Source of the DNA: Acanthococcus lagerstroemiae
Lineage: Eukaryota; Arthropoda; Insecta; Hemiptera; Eriococcidae
Reading direction: 5' to 3'
Assembly (NCBI GenBank): GCA_031841125.1
Contig: CM063109.1
Coordinates: 12,314,321-12,378,320 of the forward strand
DNA length: 64,000 nucleotides
Part shown: in pieces, positions 12,386 to 27,300 of the stretch
Layout: each line of letters starts with the position of its first letter
Numbering within the stretch: position 1 is the first letter of the stretch
Position numbers and translations under genes: made by a program
Notes under the pieces: model-generated
The model's database searches: none
The model's input: only the letters and a program-made list of their open reading frames with translations
What the model was told of the DNA's origin: nothing

Positions 12386-15300
12386 ATGCGCGAAAAATAT
12401 GAACGCAAAGATGATGTTCGTGTTGCAGAATTACCCAAGAACTACCGAAGCAAGAAATACGAGGATGCATTTCGCAGGTCGATGGAAGAGCCCGAAGTTT
12501 TTTGGGCTGAAGTTGCCAAGCAAGTTGACTGGTACAAACCGTGGACCAAAGTGCTAGATAACACGGCGCAGCCTTTCACAAAATGGTAACTACTGTTCGT
12601 GTTCAGTTTTCTTCTGGTTACAAAAATATAAGGACGTACTTTGGTTTATAGACTCGTGCCTATACTGTAACCAAATCGGTGGGACGATGAACACCGCATT
12701 TTTTCACCTGATGCACAAAAAATGCGATTTTTAACGCGCAAATCAGACATGAAAAATCAATCTTCTCGCACGGTACGATAAAAGAGTGCGTAGAAAATCA
12801 AAGCGTCAGTTGAAAAATCTTCACGCGAAAGAATTTTTTACGCTGGCTAAAAAGTTTTTTACACTCGCTAATAGTAGAGTAAAAGGTAGAATTATGAATT
12901 TCATTAACTTTTTGTCAATAACTCGGCTCAAAATTATCCGATTTTGATGAGAAATGTGTCAAAAGTAGCCGGTTAGAAATTGCAAATTTAGAAACATTTT
13001 TGCATAACAAGTGGAACTTTGTTGAAATATGTTGAGAATGCTTCCAAGAATGATATATTAAAAATTTCGTCACCCACTCTCATGACTAAATTTTTTATGG
13101 TGGATTACAGCACCCCTAAATTGGTTTCTTCAAGATATCTCGACAGGTACGCTGTTTTGAAAAAAAAAGTTTAAGCTAGAAGTTGTTCCTCGTGAAATTT
13201 TCCATCAAATGCACTATACACTTTCTATGCTAGATCCAAGAGTAAGCGAGAAATGTCTCTCCCAGAAAGAAGAAGTTCTTGAAATTCACAATTTCCTCTA
13301 CTTACAGGTATACCTTTTTGTCAGTATTCATGCCGTTATGAAACTTGAAGAAGAAATGTTTCAAACCCAGGGATGAAACTATAGGGGGGGAGGCCCTCCC
13401 CAATAATTTGGCAGTCGGTAAATTTTGAAATTGTTTATTTGAATTTTTTATATGTTTCTTAGTTTATTTTTTTTTTTTACAATTAAAAAATCGGCAAATT
13501 TTTAAATATTTTGTCGGCCAATTTTTAGTTATTTAAAAATTTTGTCGGCGAATTTTTAGTTTTCGAAAAATATTTGTCGGCAAATTTCCTTCTCCACCTA
13601 CCCTAACTAAAACGGCAAGGGCGGACAGGAATGGTGGGCCGGTGAGCCAAGGCCCATTGGGCCGTCGTCCGAAAGGGTAAGAGTGGCATTCAGTAATAAC
13701 TAACACAAAAATTTATGCATGTGAGTCGTTTTCAGGTTTCTTTCCCAGGCCACTACAAAAGCCCCCTATCCGCTCTCAAATTTTGTTTCTGAAAATGGAG
13801 TACTCTGGACTTTTTTCATCACAGACTAGTCAGTCAAAAGCTGAAGGTTTTGTATCATTAGTAATTTACGGTAACTTATTGGTCATTTCTTGAGAGGCAG
13901 CTCAAAATTGCTTTTTTTGCGCATCAGTTAAAAAAATAATGGTGTTTGATACACACATGAAAAGTCTTTTTGCACCCCTGTGATAATCGGTACGAGCCTA
14001 ATTCACGCTTGTTGTAAAAAAAAAACTTGCCTTTTCGCACTTGCATCAAAATATATGTTACGCTATTCGCGCAACTGACGAATGCGCGCAGTAAGCAAAC
14101 ATTTTGCCGAAAGCGCGCACTCTGCACCCACTCTGCCGGCTGCGTGCAATCTGCACCAAGATTGCTGAATTTGTGCAAAAAATTGCCGAATGCGTGGAAT
14201 AGGCAACACATCTAAATACATTGCGCGCATTCAGCAACTGAACATAAACACTGCACTCAATTTGTGCAGTCGTCAAGTGCGTGCAGTAAGCAGAAATTTG
14301 CCAAATTCATGCCCTATATTTTGTCTATAAAACTTGAGTGAGTACAGCTAAAAGTTCAGAAGTATAACTCCACATTTAAATTATGAATTCTGAGTGGTTT
14401 ATTTTGGACTTCTAAGACTCTCCTACATTGTTGCACCCTCGGCCAGGATGACAAGCTAAGTTACATTCCACACCTGCTCTTAAACATGCGCATCTTTTTG
14501 AAGAACAATTCTGGCGACAGTTACATCGGCGATATCCTTGTCTTGTACCCACAGAATCCAGTCGCACTAATTCTCGAAGAGAATATGAACTGTTTGGCAC
14601 GTCAGAGATGGCCAATGTTTCACACTTCGTTGTGTCCAAAGTGTTACGTTTTAACATTTACCAAAACCAATCCTGGCTATAGCGTGGCTAACTCTGATAT
14701 AATTTCGGCGCAAAATTCACGTCCCTTGGTGCACCATACGTAAGAAAAATTGGAAGAAGTTCTTGCGCAACTAGCGTGGCTCTTTCGAAAGTCAGAGGTC
14801 GGAGAAAGGAATATTTGGTCAGGTGCTCCTTGTAGTCAAGGATTCACTTGTGTTCTCCATCTGCTTAGTACTGTAATCGATTAAATCGACCTGCCTACGA
14901 TCATTCAATTGATCAGTTGTTATAGGCCTCACAACTACTCCACGAACACATTTTTCCTTGGCCTTCTCTGCACAGCGAACACTGGCAGCTATTACCTTCC
15001 GAACTGCTGCCATGGGAGTAAGTTTCTTGGTTCTTTTTATGAGTTTTCTTCTCTCCCTTGGGTTAAATTGCATTGTGTACATCTTTGATGATACTTGTAA
15101 AGGTAAAGGACTCCGTCGTTGCCATCACTTTTCCATCCTTCCGTCTTCGTGCTCGGCGAACGTCACCAAGTTCTACCAGTTCAAAATTTTTAAGAATATG
15201 ATAATACTTTCGATCTTTCGTACCTGTCCAATTGCCGCTCAAAATACTTATTACGTCAGACTGCCTCTCCTGTGTCTAGCATCCACTTATTTCCATCGTG

Positions 15301-18300
15301 ATAGTGGTGGTCATACCGTAGTAGTAAAAAATAAAAACTCAAAAAGTAATAAACTGTTTGAAAATTTTGAAAATAATGATAACAACTAAATCACTACCAG
15401 CACACTTCAGTACACTCTTTGTATGACTGACGAGAAGCGAAAGAAGATACCAGCATGAAACATGAATTCAGTCATCATAATTTTTTTCCATATTCTACAG
15501 GTTTCAACAGAAACCCATTCGGTTCATTTATTTGTTTATTGTTGCTTGCTAAATGCGTGCATTCGGCAGAAAATTATTGCCGAATCCATGTCAAAAATAC
15601 AATTACTATTAGTCAATTGCGCGCATTCAGCAATTGTGATGCAGATTGCGCGCAGCCAGCAGAATGGGCGCAGGATGCGTGCTTTCGGCGAAATGTTTGC
15701 TTACTGCGCGCATTCGTCAATTGCACGAATTAAGCGTAACATATACAATGTCAACATCCGATTTGAAAGTAAAATTGCTGTCTTTTGTCAAGGTTGGCAT
15801 GCCAAAAATCAGAAAATATTGCTCGGTAAAAGAGCTAGCTCTGCTGCTTGATTGGCTCAGCTGAATGCGGCACTGACTCTAAATGTAATCTGTTAAAAGC
15901 GCTACTCAGCTGATTAGTAAAGAGTAGTAATCTGTCAAAAACTGCCGAAATACTCCATTGAATGCTGTATGGATGCATGTCAAAAGACAGGCAATGTCAA
16001 CAGATCGGTCAGTATCCAAGGATCTGCGGACGTAACAATTACCAACTAGAATGAAACTATATTATGTTAAAACAAGAATATGAGAAAAGGAATAATACCT
16101 AATACTCTAGCCCTATACTGAAACTTACAATACATCCTGGATAGTATTCAGATTTTTCAGAATAAGTCCGTGACTAAAGCTTAAAGAGATTTTCAAGGAG
16201 CTCAATACGGTTTTCCAAATCTGATGTCCAATTTGCGAGGGCACGACAATCTCTAATCAAACTTTACATGCTTTGTTGTACAAATATGATTAACATTCGA
16301 ATATTATTATCAGGTTTGTAGGCGGAGAACTGAATGCCTGTTATAATGCGGTGGATCGTCATGTACTGGCGGGCAAAGGTGACAAGGTTGCTCTTATTCA
16401 CAACAGTCCGGTAACCAAGACTGTAAGGAAAGTTACATACAAAGAACTGTTAGACACGGTAAGTGACAAAAGATTCATATCAGTAGTATGTCACACAACT
16501 AGGAAAAAAATTGTGAAATACGACTGTGAGTTGCAGCACGAGTTAAAAATGACTGTAATGCAACGGTCGTATTTTAATTTTTTTTCTCCGGAATAGTGTA
16601 CGACATTTTTTTAACCAACTTCTTAGAAAGAACAGACTCTCATGAGAACTGGGAGTAGTGAGTAGGTAATGAGGAATTTTCCATACAGATATTTAAAAAA
16701 AAAAACATAGGCGCCGACTTGGCTTTTTTTTGGGGGGGGGGGGGGCGACGCCCCTCTCAATGTTTTCAAATCAAAAATGAAAAAAGTACAACAAATTTTA
16801 CCATCAATTTTTAAATTTAACAAAAAATAAAAAAAGAGAAAACGAATAAAAATAAAATCGATACTACCGGAGGTATAATTTTGGTACCAAAATAGATGGA
16901 AGGCGACCATTCGAATTTTCACAGAGAGGGATTTTCGACCGCTTCTAAGAACAGTGATAACTTTGATCTCCCCCTCCCAAATATTTTCCATAAGTCGGCA
17001 CCTATAGGAGGGGGGACTTTTTAAAAATAGTATTGAAATGAGGATCAGTTTAGTGCATCACAATACAGTAATTTATTTCGTCGAAGTACACACAATGTCA
17101 CCCATTTTATGCACACACAGGTGTCTGCGCTTGCAGGTGCTTTGGCACATTATGGAGTTCGAAAGGGAGATCGAGTATTGATATACATGCCCCTGATACC
17201 AGAAACCATCATGGCTATGCTGGCGACCGTACGTCTCGGTGCAATACATTCGGTAGTCTTCGGAGGTAAGACTTTTTCCTTCTTCAGTCACAGAATCATT
17301 TAGTACTTCGTTGCCTGCACAACCAGTATCAAACTAGATCGCCGTAAAGGGGGTTCAAGTTAAAAAATTTGGAAAATGTGTTTGAGAGCACACATTTTTT
17401 GAATTTTCGGCATTTAGACGACAAAAATGCATAGTGGTTTGAGCCTACCTCACCTTTCTATGCTATAAAGATTTTCATAAAATTTTGACGCTATTTGATT
17501 ACTGCCATCTCGATCATGAATTTTCTCACCTTCATTATCTAACATGTAACTTGTTAGTTGTGTGTCGAATTTCAGTTTCTTATTATTTATTTCCCCCCCC
17601 CCCATATTCTTAGTATTTTCCAAAGCATCTTTTGTTAGTGCCTCTCTCTCTCTTCGAGTAGCTCTAATGGCCTTCGAAACCAACTTGAGTTTCACCTTGT
17701 CAATTACCTCTTCATCAGAAGCTTCCGGGGGTGTCTTTCCTCGAATGTCTCTCCCGTTTCATCACGTACAACTTTCACACTGCAGCATAATCTGCTGTAG
17801 TAATTGCTAGAGTTCGACCCAAGCCATCGTTCCAGGGATGAAGCGTCCAAAAGTGGTATTAGTAGTTTTGCCAGGTATTCTGATAGAGATGCTGGTTATT
17901 TCCCTTGAACTTGTTTTTTTGTTCAGTATTTCTGAAATTTTTTGGGAGTTTTATCAAAATTGAAAACTGCGTAAACAAGCTTGTGGTCTGTTATAAATTC
18001 GAATTTTCTGTCAATTTCCAAAGTCGTTGATATCTTTTTGGGCTTTGGACCCAAGATGAAGTCTATCTGTGACTTAAACTCTTGGTTGGGGCTGTCATGT
18101 CCACCTATTTCCTCCCTTTTTTAAAAAGAAATCCGTTTATGATTTTCAAATCCATCTTGAAACAAAAATCAATCAGACGCCAGCCCCTTTCATTTCTTTT
18201 TCCAAAGTTGTAACGTCCGATTATTTCATACTCCAGGCTAATGTGTTGCCCAATTTGCCTGTTAAAGTCGCCTAATATTATTAATTTTTCGTACTTTTTT

Positions 18301-21300
18301 GTTTTTTCTAAATTTACGGTGCTCGATAATAGATTGTAAAACTCCTCAGCCTCTAAGTTTTCGGACGTCGCTGTAGGGGTGCATATTTGAATCACTGTTA
18401 TTCAAATTTTATCAATGTGTAATTTCTGGATTGATCCTGTCTGCTGAGATACCCTTCGCTTCTTTTACGTAGTTTTTCAATTTGGTTTTAATCATACATC
18501 CCACTCCCTCTTGCATTAAGTCGTTCCTTGTATGAAAGATGTGAAATTTTTGTGCGTGTGAAAAAGCCTTTCACCTTCCCTTAGCCTCCATTGTTAGGGT
18601 ATATATTTGGACTATCAGTGCATTGACATTTTCTTCCACTTTGAGTATGAGGTAGCAAATTCGTTCAGAGACTCCTCCAATTTCTTTTATTTTTCTCATT
18701 ATTGGTTTTCAGATATGAAATCCCACTCCCCTGCGCCCTCTTGTCTCCCCATAATGATACATGTAATTTCCGTTTTTTCTTTGTGTTAGTTTTTCAGCTC
18801 TAAAATACGCTGAATTTTGATTACGTAACACACGAACAATCTCGAACCAAGTTTTTTCATCACTTTCACGCAACCCGTTCGAAATAATTTACATGAAGCT
18901 GATTCACTAAACTTACTAACGTGCTTATATTTTACATTGCGTACTGGAGCAAGCTACAAGTTCTACCCCATGCAAATTATCGTGTACATTCTTGATTCTA
19001 CACCCGATTGATAAGAGGTGACTGCTGAGTCTCCCTCGGCAAAGATACCACAATATGAAAAAATCATTACACTGAACAAGAAAGAAGGGTTAATATCACA
19101 GAAACATTTTAAAATTCAGAACAAAAACTTGGTTAACTAATTTGGGACTCTTGGATTGGGAATAGGATTTTTATGTCATGGCTCCTTCAACGGGGCGAGA
19201 TACCCATTGAAATAAAATATAAAACCCATGCATACTTTTCTGTTTGCTTGTTAAAAATGTCAGCCTCCACACCCCCCCCCCACAAAAAAAGGTTCATAGA
19301 GCCCCACCCGCACATAAACTCTGACTACGGGGCTGGAGGTGACGCAAGATAGTCACAAGTTTGAAACCTTTTAAACACCACCTAATGGACCGCCACCGTG
19401 GTGCTTCATTTGAGCAAAACGTTATAGCCTACCAGTATGTAAACTGTCATTCCTCAAGGTGGAGATCTATAACAGAGAGTCACTACAGAAGCAGAAGCTT
19501 TAAAATGGCTGCGATTCTGCATTACCTCTAGTCAATAAGGTGACTACCAGCTTTTAAAGATGTCACATTACCGGATAATCTTATATAATCCTTGTCAATG
19601 GAATCTTTGGGCACCTATTGAGGGGGGGGGGAGACTCAAATAAAAATAAAATAAATAAATATTATTTTAATGGTTTGAATAGGTTTTGCAGCCAGAGAAC
19701 TACGCCTCAGAGTTAAACATGCCGAGCCCAAAGTGATCATCGCGGCGAACTGCGGAGTCGAGCCGAATAAAATAATCAAGTATGTCAATACAGCCTCGAT
19801 TTTAACTTCTGAACAAAGCCAAAGGTACATAAATTACTTTACATTCCTCGTTTTCCGTGATATTATTCGTGGAACAGGTACAAAGATATACTGAACGAGG
19901 CCCTCAGCAATGTTAGCCCCAAGCCAAAACGTTGCATCCTCTTTCAAAGGCCGAACCTCGAGAAAGCTGATTTAATCGAAGATTTTGACGTTTCCTGGGA
20001 TGAAGCAATTAGTCTGTATCCTCCTCACCCATGCGTGCCAGTTGAATCGAATCATCCGCTGTACATCCTGTACACATCTGGTACAACAGGTACGAATAAC
20101 TCCACAATTGTGTTCGCGTGCATATCGGTAAATGATTTTACTCATCATCAAAACCATAAAATACGCAGGTAGTCCAAAAGGAATTCTGCGGCCGACTGGA
20201 AGTCATTTGGCTACGCTAAGCTGGACAATGTACACGATATACGGAATGTCTGGAGACGATGTATGGTGGACCGCTTCTGATATGGGATGGGTCCTGGGAC
20301 ACTCGTATATCTGTTACGGTCCTCTGACCGCCGGGCTGACATCAGTTATGTACGAGGGGAAACCCGATCGAACGCCAGACGCTGGCCAGTATTTCAGGTA
20401 CAGCAGGTTTTCTCACACACGTTGAGCTTGGTAAATAATTTCATTTTGAAATACAATAGCTGAAGAAAACCATCGTGAGCTTCTGAATTTGAATAAACAA
20501 ATAAAAAAGTCTGCGCGGGTAGCCCTATCAATAACTGTCATCGGCCATCGCTCCCCGGGAACTATTATCCAGAAAATATAATTGTAGATAAGATATAACC
20601 TCCTCCACATTCACGTTAAAAATGACATTCAGGAGAATGTTGAAATGGATCAACTACCCACAACGCCTGTTTTCCTCTTCATTCAAATGTTCTTAACAAG
20701 ACTTTTACTCGTTCAATAAACACTGTCGTGTTTTGTCATTTTCTAAAATAACGATTACACTGCGACGAAAAATGCAAAACACCTGATCTTGCGTAATATC
20801 AGCTGGATATTAACGAGAAAAACTGCGCTCGTCCCTTGCTGATTTATTGTTCCCATTTCAGAGTAATATGTGAGCACAAAGTAAACGGTTTGCTGACGGC
20901 ACCTGCAGCCCTCAGGATTATTAAACGCGAAGACCCGGAATCAACAATAGGACGAGAATACTCAGTTCAATCGTAAGATGACGTTTAGAATATCGTCCAT
21001 ATTTTGCTAATGCTTTATAATAAACAAACTCATAGTGTACCTGCGATATTTCAGTCTAAGAACACTGTTCATAGCCGGGGAACACTGTGATACCGAAAGC
21101 ATCCAATGGGCGCAGAGAGTGTTCAATGTAAGTTCATCAATTGTGTTTCAACAGGCCCACACTTACATCGATTAGAACATGTATTCGTGCATTCTCAGAA
21201 TAATAAGCAGCAGGGTGTAACTCTCCCTGCAGACTTCGTTCTACACGACAGCTCATTTTTCATGAACATCTTCGAGTTGACACGAGTACTGACATATTTA

Positions 21301-24300
21301 TTGCTCCAAGCGGACGAATAATAATTAACGTCGATTTTTTTCTTTTTTCTTTCTTATTTTCCAGACTCCTATACTGAATCACTGGTGGCAAACTGAAACA
21401 GGACACCCCATTACTGCCTCGTGTATCGGTCTCGAAAACAGTACTAATCCACCGAGGCATTCAGTAGGCTTGCCCGTGCCCGGATACGACGGTCAGTTAA
21501 TAAGATGTTTCAAAACAGTCTGGATGGCGATGAAAGTAACAAAGACAGTTTTGTGCTAAATTTACCGACCGAGAGTGTACGCAAAGGCCAAGTTAAATAG
21601 GGCTTTCAAGGCTTGAAGCACCTCCCCCGAGAATTTCACTTGCCTTTGAATTTTTCCTTCCTTCCTAAAAAAGCGAGAAAGACCTGTCTACGTACATTTT
21701 TCGTACTAACATTATAAAACGAGAGAAAATATTTGACCCGCCAAAAAACAAACGTTCCAACGAAAGACCCTGCACGTCGCAATACTTGGTATAAGCGACT
21801 ATTTTAATAAAAATCCAAGCCAAATGAAGCACGACAAGAAATGCGATGTGAGCGACAATTGATACATTTTTACACGACTTGAAATGTGTACACGAGTACT
21901 TCATACCTGCCCATTCCACATTGTATTGGACCTGGTGAAAATCGTTCAACTTTTCGAGACTAATTCAAATCCATCGTATTTGTCAATCGTTGTTCGATAC
22001 TGAAAATTTTTTTGACCGATCTAAAGAACGTTTCTGACAGGTTTGAGAGTGTTACGAAATCTCATAAATTCGTTCATTTTATTGGAAAATATGACGAGTA
22101 AACCGATAGATATTGATTTGCTTCACGGCGAAGAAATATAGCCTAGATTCAACAACAATGCGATATGCATAGTGCCATGAAAGATACTAGAATACGAAGT
22201 AGAGTGTGTATGTTGAAACTGAATAAGGGTTGAAGGCGTCCAGGTAGACAGAAGCCGGGAAGAAGTCGTGAAGGCAACCCTGGAGCGAGTAACAGGACGA
22301 AGGAAGCAGATCACGCGAACTGGAGGCGATTAGTAGCCCTCGGAAAAAATAATTTAGAGTGCAATAGAATGGTCGAACTGGAGGAAAAATGACAGTTGGG
22401 GAAATTTAAAGTCGCGCAGCAGGATGTCCAGTAGGGTGTCCCTTATTTTAACACTTTTCGCCAATTGATTAGGGTCGCACTGCAATTTGTTCCAATCGAC
22501 CTAGAAACTCTCCATAAAAATTTGAGCTCAATCTGAGGTCATTAACCTGTGCTGCTTTGAACTTAAAGTTATATGTAATACTGAGATTTTACAACAAAAA
22601 AAAAAAACGCGAATATCTCGGAACACATCAACTTCAGGACCGAAATGCATATAACATAAAGTGTTCCCTGTTGAATCTCCGATAAAAAAGATCGTATACA
22701 ACTTTTCTCTAAAATGCATATTTACCGATGCAATCACAATAATGTGTAAAAGTTTCAAGGAACGTGGAGTTTGTTATTTTTTCTTTCATATAACCGATCT
22801 TCACTCGGTAAATCGTAGTTATTTAAAAAAATATTCACTTTAGGACCAAAATGCAAATAACATAAAATGTTACTCGTTAAATTTTTGTAAAAAAGATTCC
22901 ATACAACTTTTCTTTACAAAACATATTCATCGAAATAATCGCAAAAATGCGTGGAATTGTCGAAAAACATTTTTATTTTATTTACAGCCTTGATTAGGGA
23001 TTGCATCCCTTAGTAAGTGGGTCGCTGCCTAATCTGCCCACCGTGAGGCAAAGGCTTCTGTCACCTTTTTCCATATTTTCCTTTCCCTAGCAGTTGTTCC
23101 GCAGCAAAGGCCTAAGGTTTTCAGAAATTCATCTACCAATTGGGTAGCTGGTCGTCCTGGATTCCTTTCTCTGTCCAAGGGGATCCACAGAGTGCAAGCA
23201 GAGTTCCATTTTGTCGGTTCTCCTATAATCATGTGCCCCGCATATCTATATTTCAATTGTTTTATGTTGTACCCTATAGTCCTTAACCTCGTTTGCTTCC
23301 TGATGGAACTCATTTTCACCCTATCCCCCAACCTGATCCCCAGCATACTCCTTAGCATTGAATTATATGTTTTTTCCAGACGTTCAGTTTGTTTTTTTGT
23401 TAGTGACCATGTCTGGCAGCCGTATGTCAAGGTGGGAACTACACAACTGTCCAAGATTTTTGTTTTGAGCATAATTTTCATTTTACTTTTTAGAATATGT
23501 TTTTGAGCCCAGGAGGATTTCCAGCCATTCGATATTCTTGCACTAATGATTTGGCCCATGTTATTGTTAAATGAAACGGTTTGTCCTAGGTATTTGTATT
23601 CCTCTACTTTGTTAATTTTCCCCCCTTTTAGGATTAGTTCCTTCTCCCCTGCTTTGTTTGACATAAATTTTGTTTTTGATAAATTCATAGAAAGTCCAAA
23701 CTCTTGGTTTGCATCCTTTAGTTCTTTCGTCATTTTTTCCATTTCCTCACAATTCTTAGCAATAATTACAATGTCGTCTGAAAACCTTAGATGGTTCAGC
23801 CAGCAACCCTGAACTTTAGTCCTTTTCCCCTCCAATCTAAAAGTTCTAAAAATTTGCTCCACTACGCTGTTGAAGAGGTTCGGGAACAAAAAGGGACCCT
23901 TTGTTTTACACCTCTTTGGACAAGAAACTTTGTACCCTTCGTGTCCGTCCTCACATAGGCTTCGGAACAGCCATATGAGTAGCTGAGAATTTCAATGATT
24001 TGGCCGAACTAGAGGAAAAATGACAGTTGGGGAAATTGAAAGTCGCGCAGCAAGATGTCCAGTAGGGTGTCCCTTATTTTTACAGTTTTCGCCAATTGAT
24101 TAGGGTCGCACTGAAATTTGTTCCAATCGACCTAGAAACTCACCATAAAAATTTGAGCTCAATCTGAGGTCATTATGTCAGTAACCTGTGCCGCTTTGAA
24201 CTTCCCGATTGACAATGAGGCCAATTGTGAGTGCATTTGTGAACATCACTCAGTAATCACACTAATGCTGAGCGATCACTTCACACACACTATCTTAAAA

Positions 24301-27300
24301 TGATGAGATGGTGAACACTCACAAAAAAAATGTGATCGGCCAAAGGTCTTAAATCGGTAGTGGTTTGTGATATGTTGCGTGAGTGCTCTCCAAATTGTCA
24401 ATCGGGTTGAAGTTATGTGTAATACTGAGATTTTACAAGAAACCGCGAATATCTCGGAACCTGTTGCCAAGGGCGGGCATTGCCCCCCCCCCCCGGCTAT
24501 CGGCTTTGCCCCCGGCAAGAATCCGCCGACTGTTTATTTCAGTATCTTAGTTAATAACATTTCAAAAAAGCTTTGCATTTATTAAATTCCATACGAAACA
24601 TCGTCTTTATATTTATCGACATTAATGACTGCCCCCCTGAAAGTTCAATTGCACCCTCTGAAAAAATTCCTGGCTATAGGCCTGTTTACCGATGTAACCA
24701 CAATAATGTGTAAAAGTTTCGAGGAACGTGGATTTTGTTAGTCTTTCTTTCATAACCGATCTTCACTCGCTAAATCGTAGTTATCTAAAAAAATATATTC
24801 ATTTTAGGACCACAATATAAACAAAATCTGAAATGAACTGGTAAGAACCAAAAGGTGGTTAAGTTCAAAATTGGCAATTTTGAGTTAGTGACGGAACTGA
24901 GGCATTAAGGCATGGCAGATCGACTGGTGTAGTTGAAATTTCGCTCATGCGTAGCGAACATAGTTTCTGGCTACTTTGCACCCGAAAATTTCATGTTTTT
25001 GTATTTAAAATAAAGGAAGATTTCGAAAAGTTTCGTTTTTCAGTTGCGTGACTCGTTATTTTTGACTCGAAAAGTAGCAATTTCCCCAAAAAAATTTCGG
25101 CGTTACACATTTTTTCCCCTCGCCTCCAGGGAAATTAAATTGAAATGCGACCAAACTTAAGATGATCTACTTTAGTGTGAGAAGAAGTTCCATGTAATTT
25201 GTAATTTCCAGCCAAAATATTCACATTTATTACCACTGAGAACCAAAAGATGCTACGTTCCAAAACTTTGAGCAGCTGCATCTGAGGTTATTCGGGAACA
25301 TTTTTTCCCCCGTAATACCTTTAAATATCGTCTTTTGTGGTCCTCTTTCACTGCCCTAAACCATATTTCTGACAAACTTTTGGTTTTTGTATAAATCAGT
25401 TTTCTGCTTCTCCTGACAAGTGTGAAAAATGGACTTAATCCTTTTTGGTTGTCATCAATTCAATTATAACAGTAACATAATCATTTATTTATCATAGAAC
25501 TGCTGGTCTGTATTGAGTTTAACTGAATATCCCCTTGAAGCGAATCTTATATGGACTCGCGAATAAGGAGGTCCTATATTCTTCGGGGCAGTTGAAAAAT
25601 GAGTCTATAACTCATTTATTTACGTGTAAAAAAGTTATTAAGAATTAAAACTAATCAAAAGTTCTATAAAATGTTGACAAACACATTCCAACAGCAACTC
25701 ATGTCTTCTCCTCTCGTTCTTAAAAATAAATTCACCAACCAATTCACAATTAACGAAAATTTAACGCAGCAGGAGGAAATCCCTTACCTTAACATGACTC
25801 GATTTTGTATTCCAGGTTACCAGTTGCAAAAAAATGTATCGGGTGAAAACAATCCAAATTAACTTTGAGCTTGTACCCTACCACGTTCGTAACCAACTTT
25901 TAACCTGAAATGAAGGAGGGAAAAGGAAACTTGAGAATGTGGAAACAGATTTTGTAAGTCGCAGAAAGGCACTTTTCACGACTGTATCATTATCGTATAA
26001 TAATTTTCATAATAACTAAGAAGAATACTGTCATGAAGAAACCGACTGTCGGTTTGGGACACGGAAGGCCTCCATCTCGGAGCTATGAGTTCGATAAGTT
26101 ACCTCGACTCAAGTCAGAATGTTCAAGAAGAATATTCTCTCCTATGAGTTTTTACTTTAGGCTACTTTTGAACAGGATTGTCGGCCATACTTTTTTTTAG
26201 ACGGATTGTGTTGCATTCCGTATTGAGATTGAATCGAGGCTATTCTACACGTGAAAATCAATAAGACATTAAATCAACATACGTCAATCTTCTAAATAGA
26301 ATGAAAGAACTACTGAAATTTCACAAAATTAGGTGGAAACTGTCAGCGATATTCTTTAAATAAAAGCAACCGAAGTTTCCGATTCACGATCAAATTTTAA
26401 AATATAGCATCAGAGGAAGAAAAAAACATGATGTCCTAAATTTTTGACGGACCGGTTAATTCCAGAATGTAGCGATGTAATCTTGGAATGAAGCTCTCGA
26501 AAAATATCACTCTATTTTCGCCCCTGGATATGAACTGTTATTTACTGCCATTGTCCCAGCTGTTTATGAAACATGGGAATACACCGAAGTAATACCTTTA
26601 TGGAGGGCACAGAGTACAAGAAGCGACTAATTCGATATTTTTTTATTTTTTTTGCAGTGACAGATAGCGTTCGGTCACCAGCGCCTGTCACACACACAAA
26701 AAAAAAGAGCCAGCCACTTCTTACATCAGCTTTTCATGTATCTACTTTAAGCTTCACCTTCATTGAAACACATTGACACTGATTGATAGTTTCACCATTC
26801 TGAAAAAATTGACCTAATCTTTGACGGTAATCTTTCACTTTGCAGTAAGAATTCTGAGACGTGATGGCTCTGAATGTAATGTGAGAGAACAAGGTCGTAT
26901 CGCGGTGAAGTTACCACTGTCGCCCGGAAATATGATTTCATTGTTCGGAGATCCAGAAAAATTTGTCGAAACGTACTTCAGTAGATATGAGGTTTGTTCA
27001 ACAACACAAACCTAAAATTCTTCGAGTATACTTGAAGGGTAAAGAATCAAAACTCATATTTGCCATTTTACTTCAAGGGCCCAAATAAGCTAAATACTGT
27101 ACACGGGTGCAGGAATATCTCTGCTGCGCCTGTGACCGTGGAGTATGTTATACATATTGCACTTTCACAGGCGCAGCAAATATTCCTGCACCCGTGTGCA
27201 GTATTTTGCTTATTTGCGCCCTTGAAGTAAAATGGCAAAAGTGAGTTTTGATTCTTTACCCTGCTTAACAATATAAGGCTGCAACCAGACTTCAGTGATT

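Larger units (their letters stand above)
14052..15745 (-). mobile_element. Ginger-like DNA element with long terminal inverted repeats
   Basis: The two ends are inverted copies over roughly 150-200 bp. The left side reads TATATGTTACGC, then GACGAATGCGCGCAGTAAGC; the right side carries the same words reversed, ending at 15745. Within each arm short motifs such as GCGCGCATTCAGCAA and TGCCGAATGCGTG recur in both orientations. Inside, on the - strand, are two remnants of a KRBA2-like retroviral-type integrase (15082-14819 and 14657-14412), with the catalytic core missing between them. Ginger transposons are DNA elements with gypsy-like integrases and terminal inverted repeats, which fits this layout. 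This copy is an internally deleted, non-autonomous derivative in synthetase intron 1. I could not define a target duplication. Confidence 0.6.

Noticed and set aside
14958..15389. A 143-codon + strand frame
   Set aside because: It lies opposite the integrase fragment of the Ginger-like element and has no recognisable features; a shadow frame.
23029..23889. Longest open frame (286 codons) as a host gene
   Set aside because: It is a reverse-transcriptase C-terminus with a frameshift upstream, part of a truncated RTE element.
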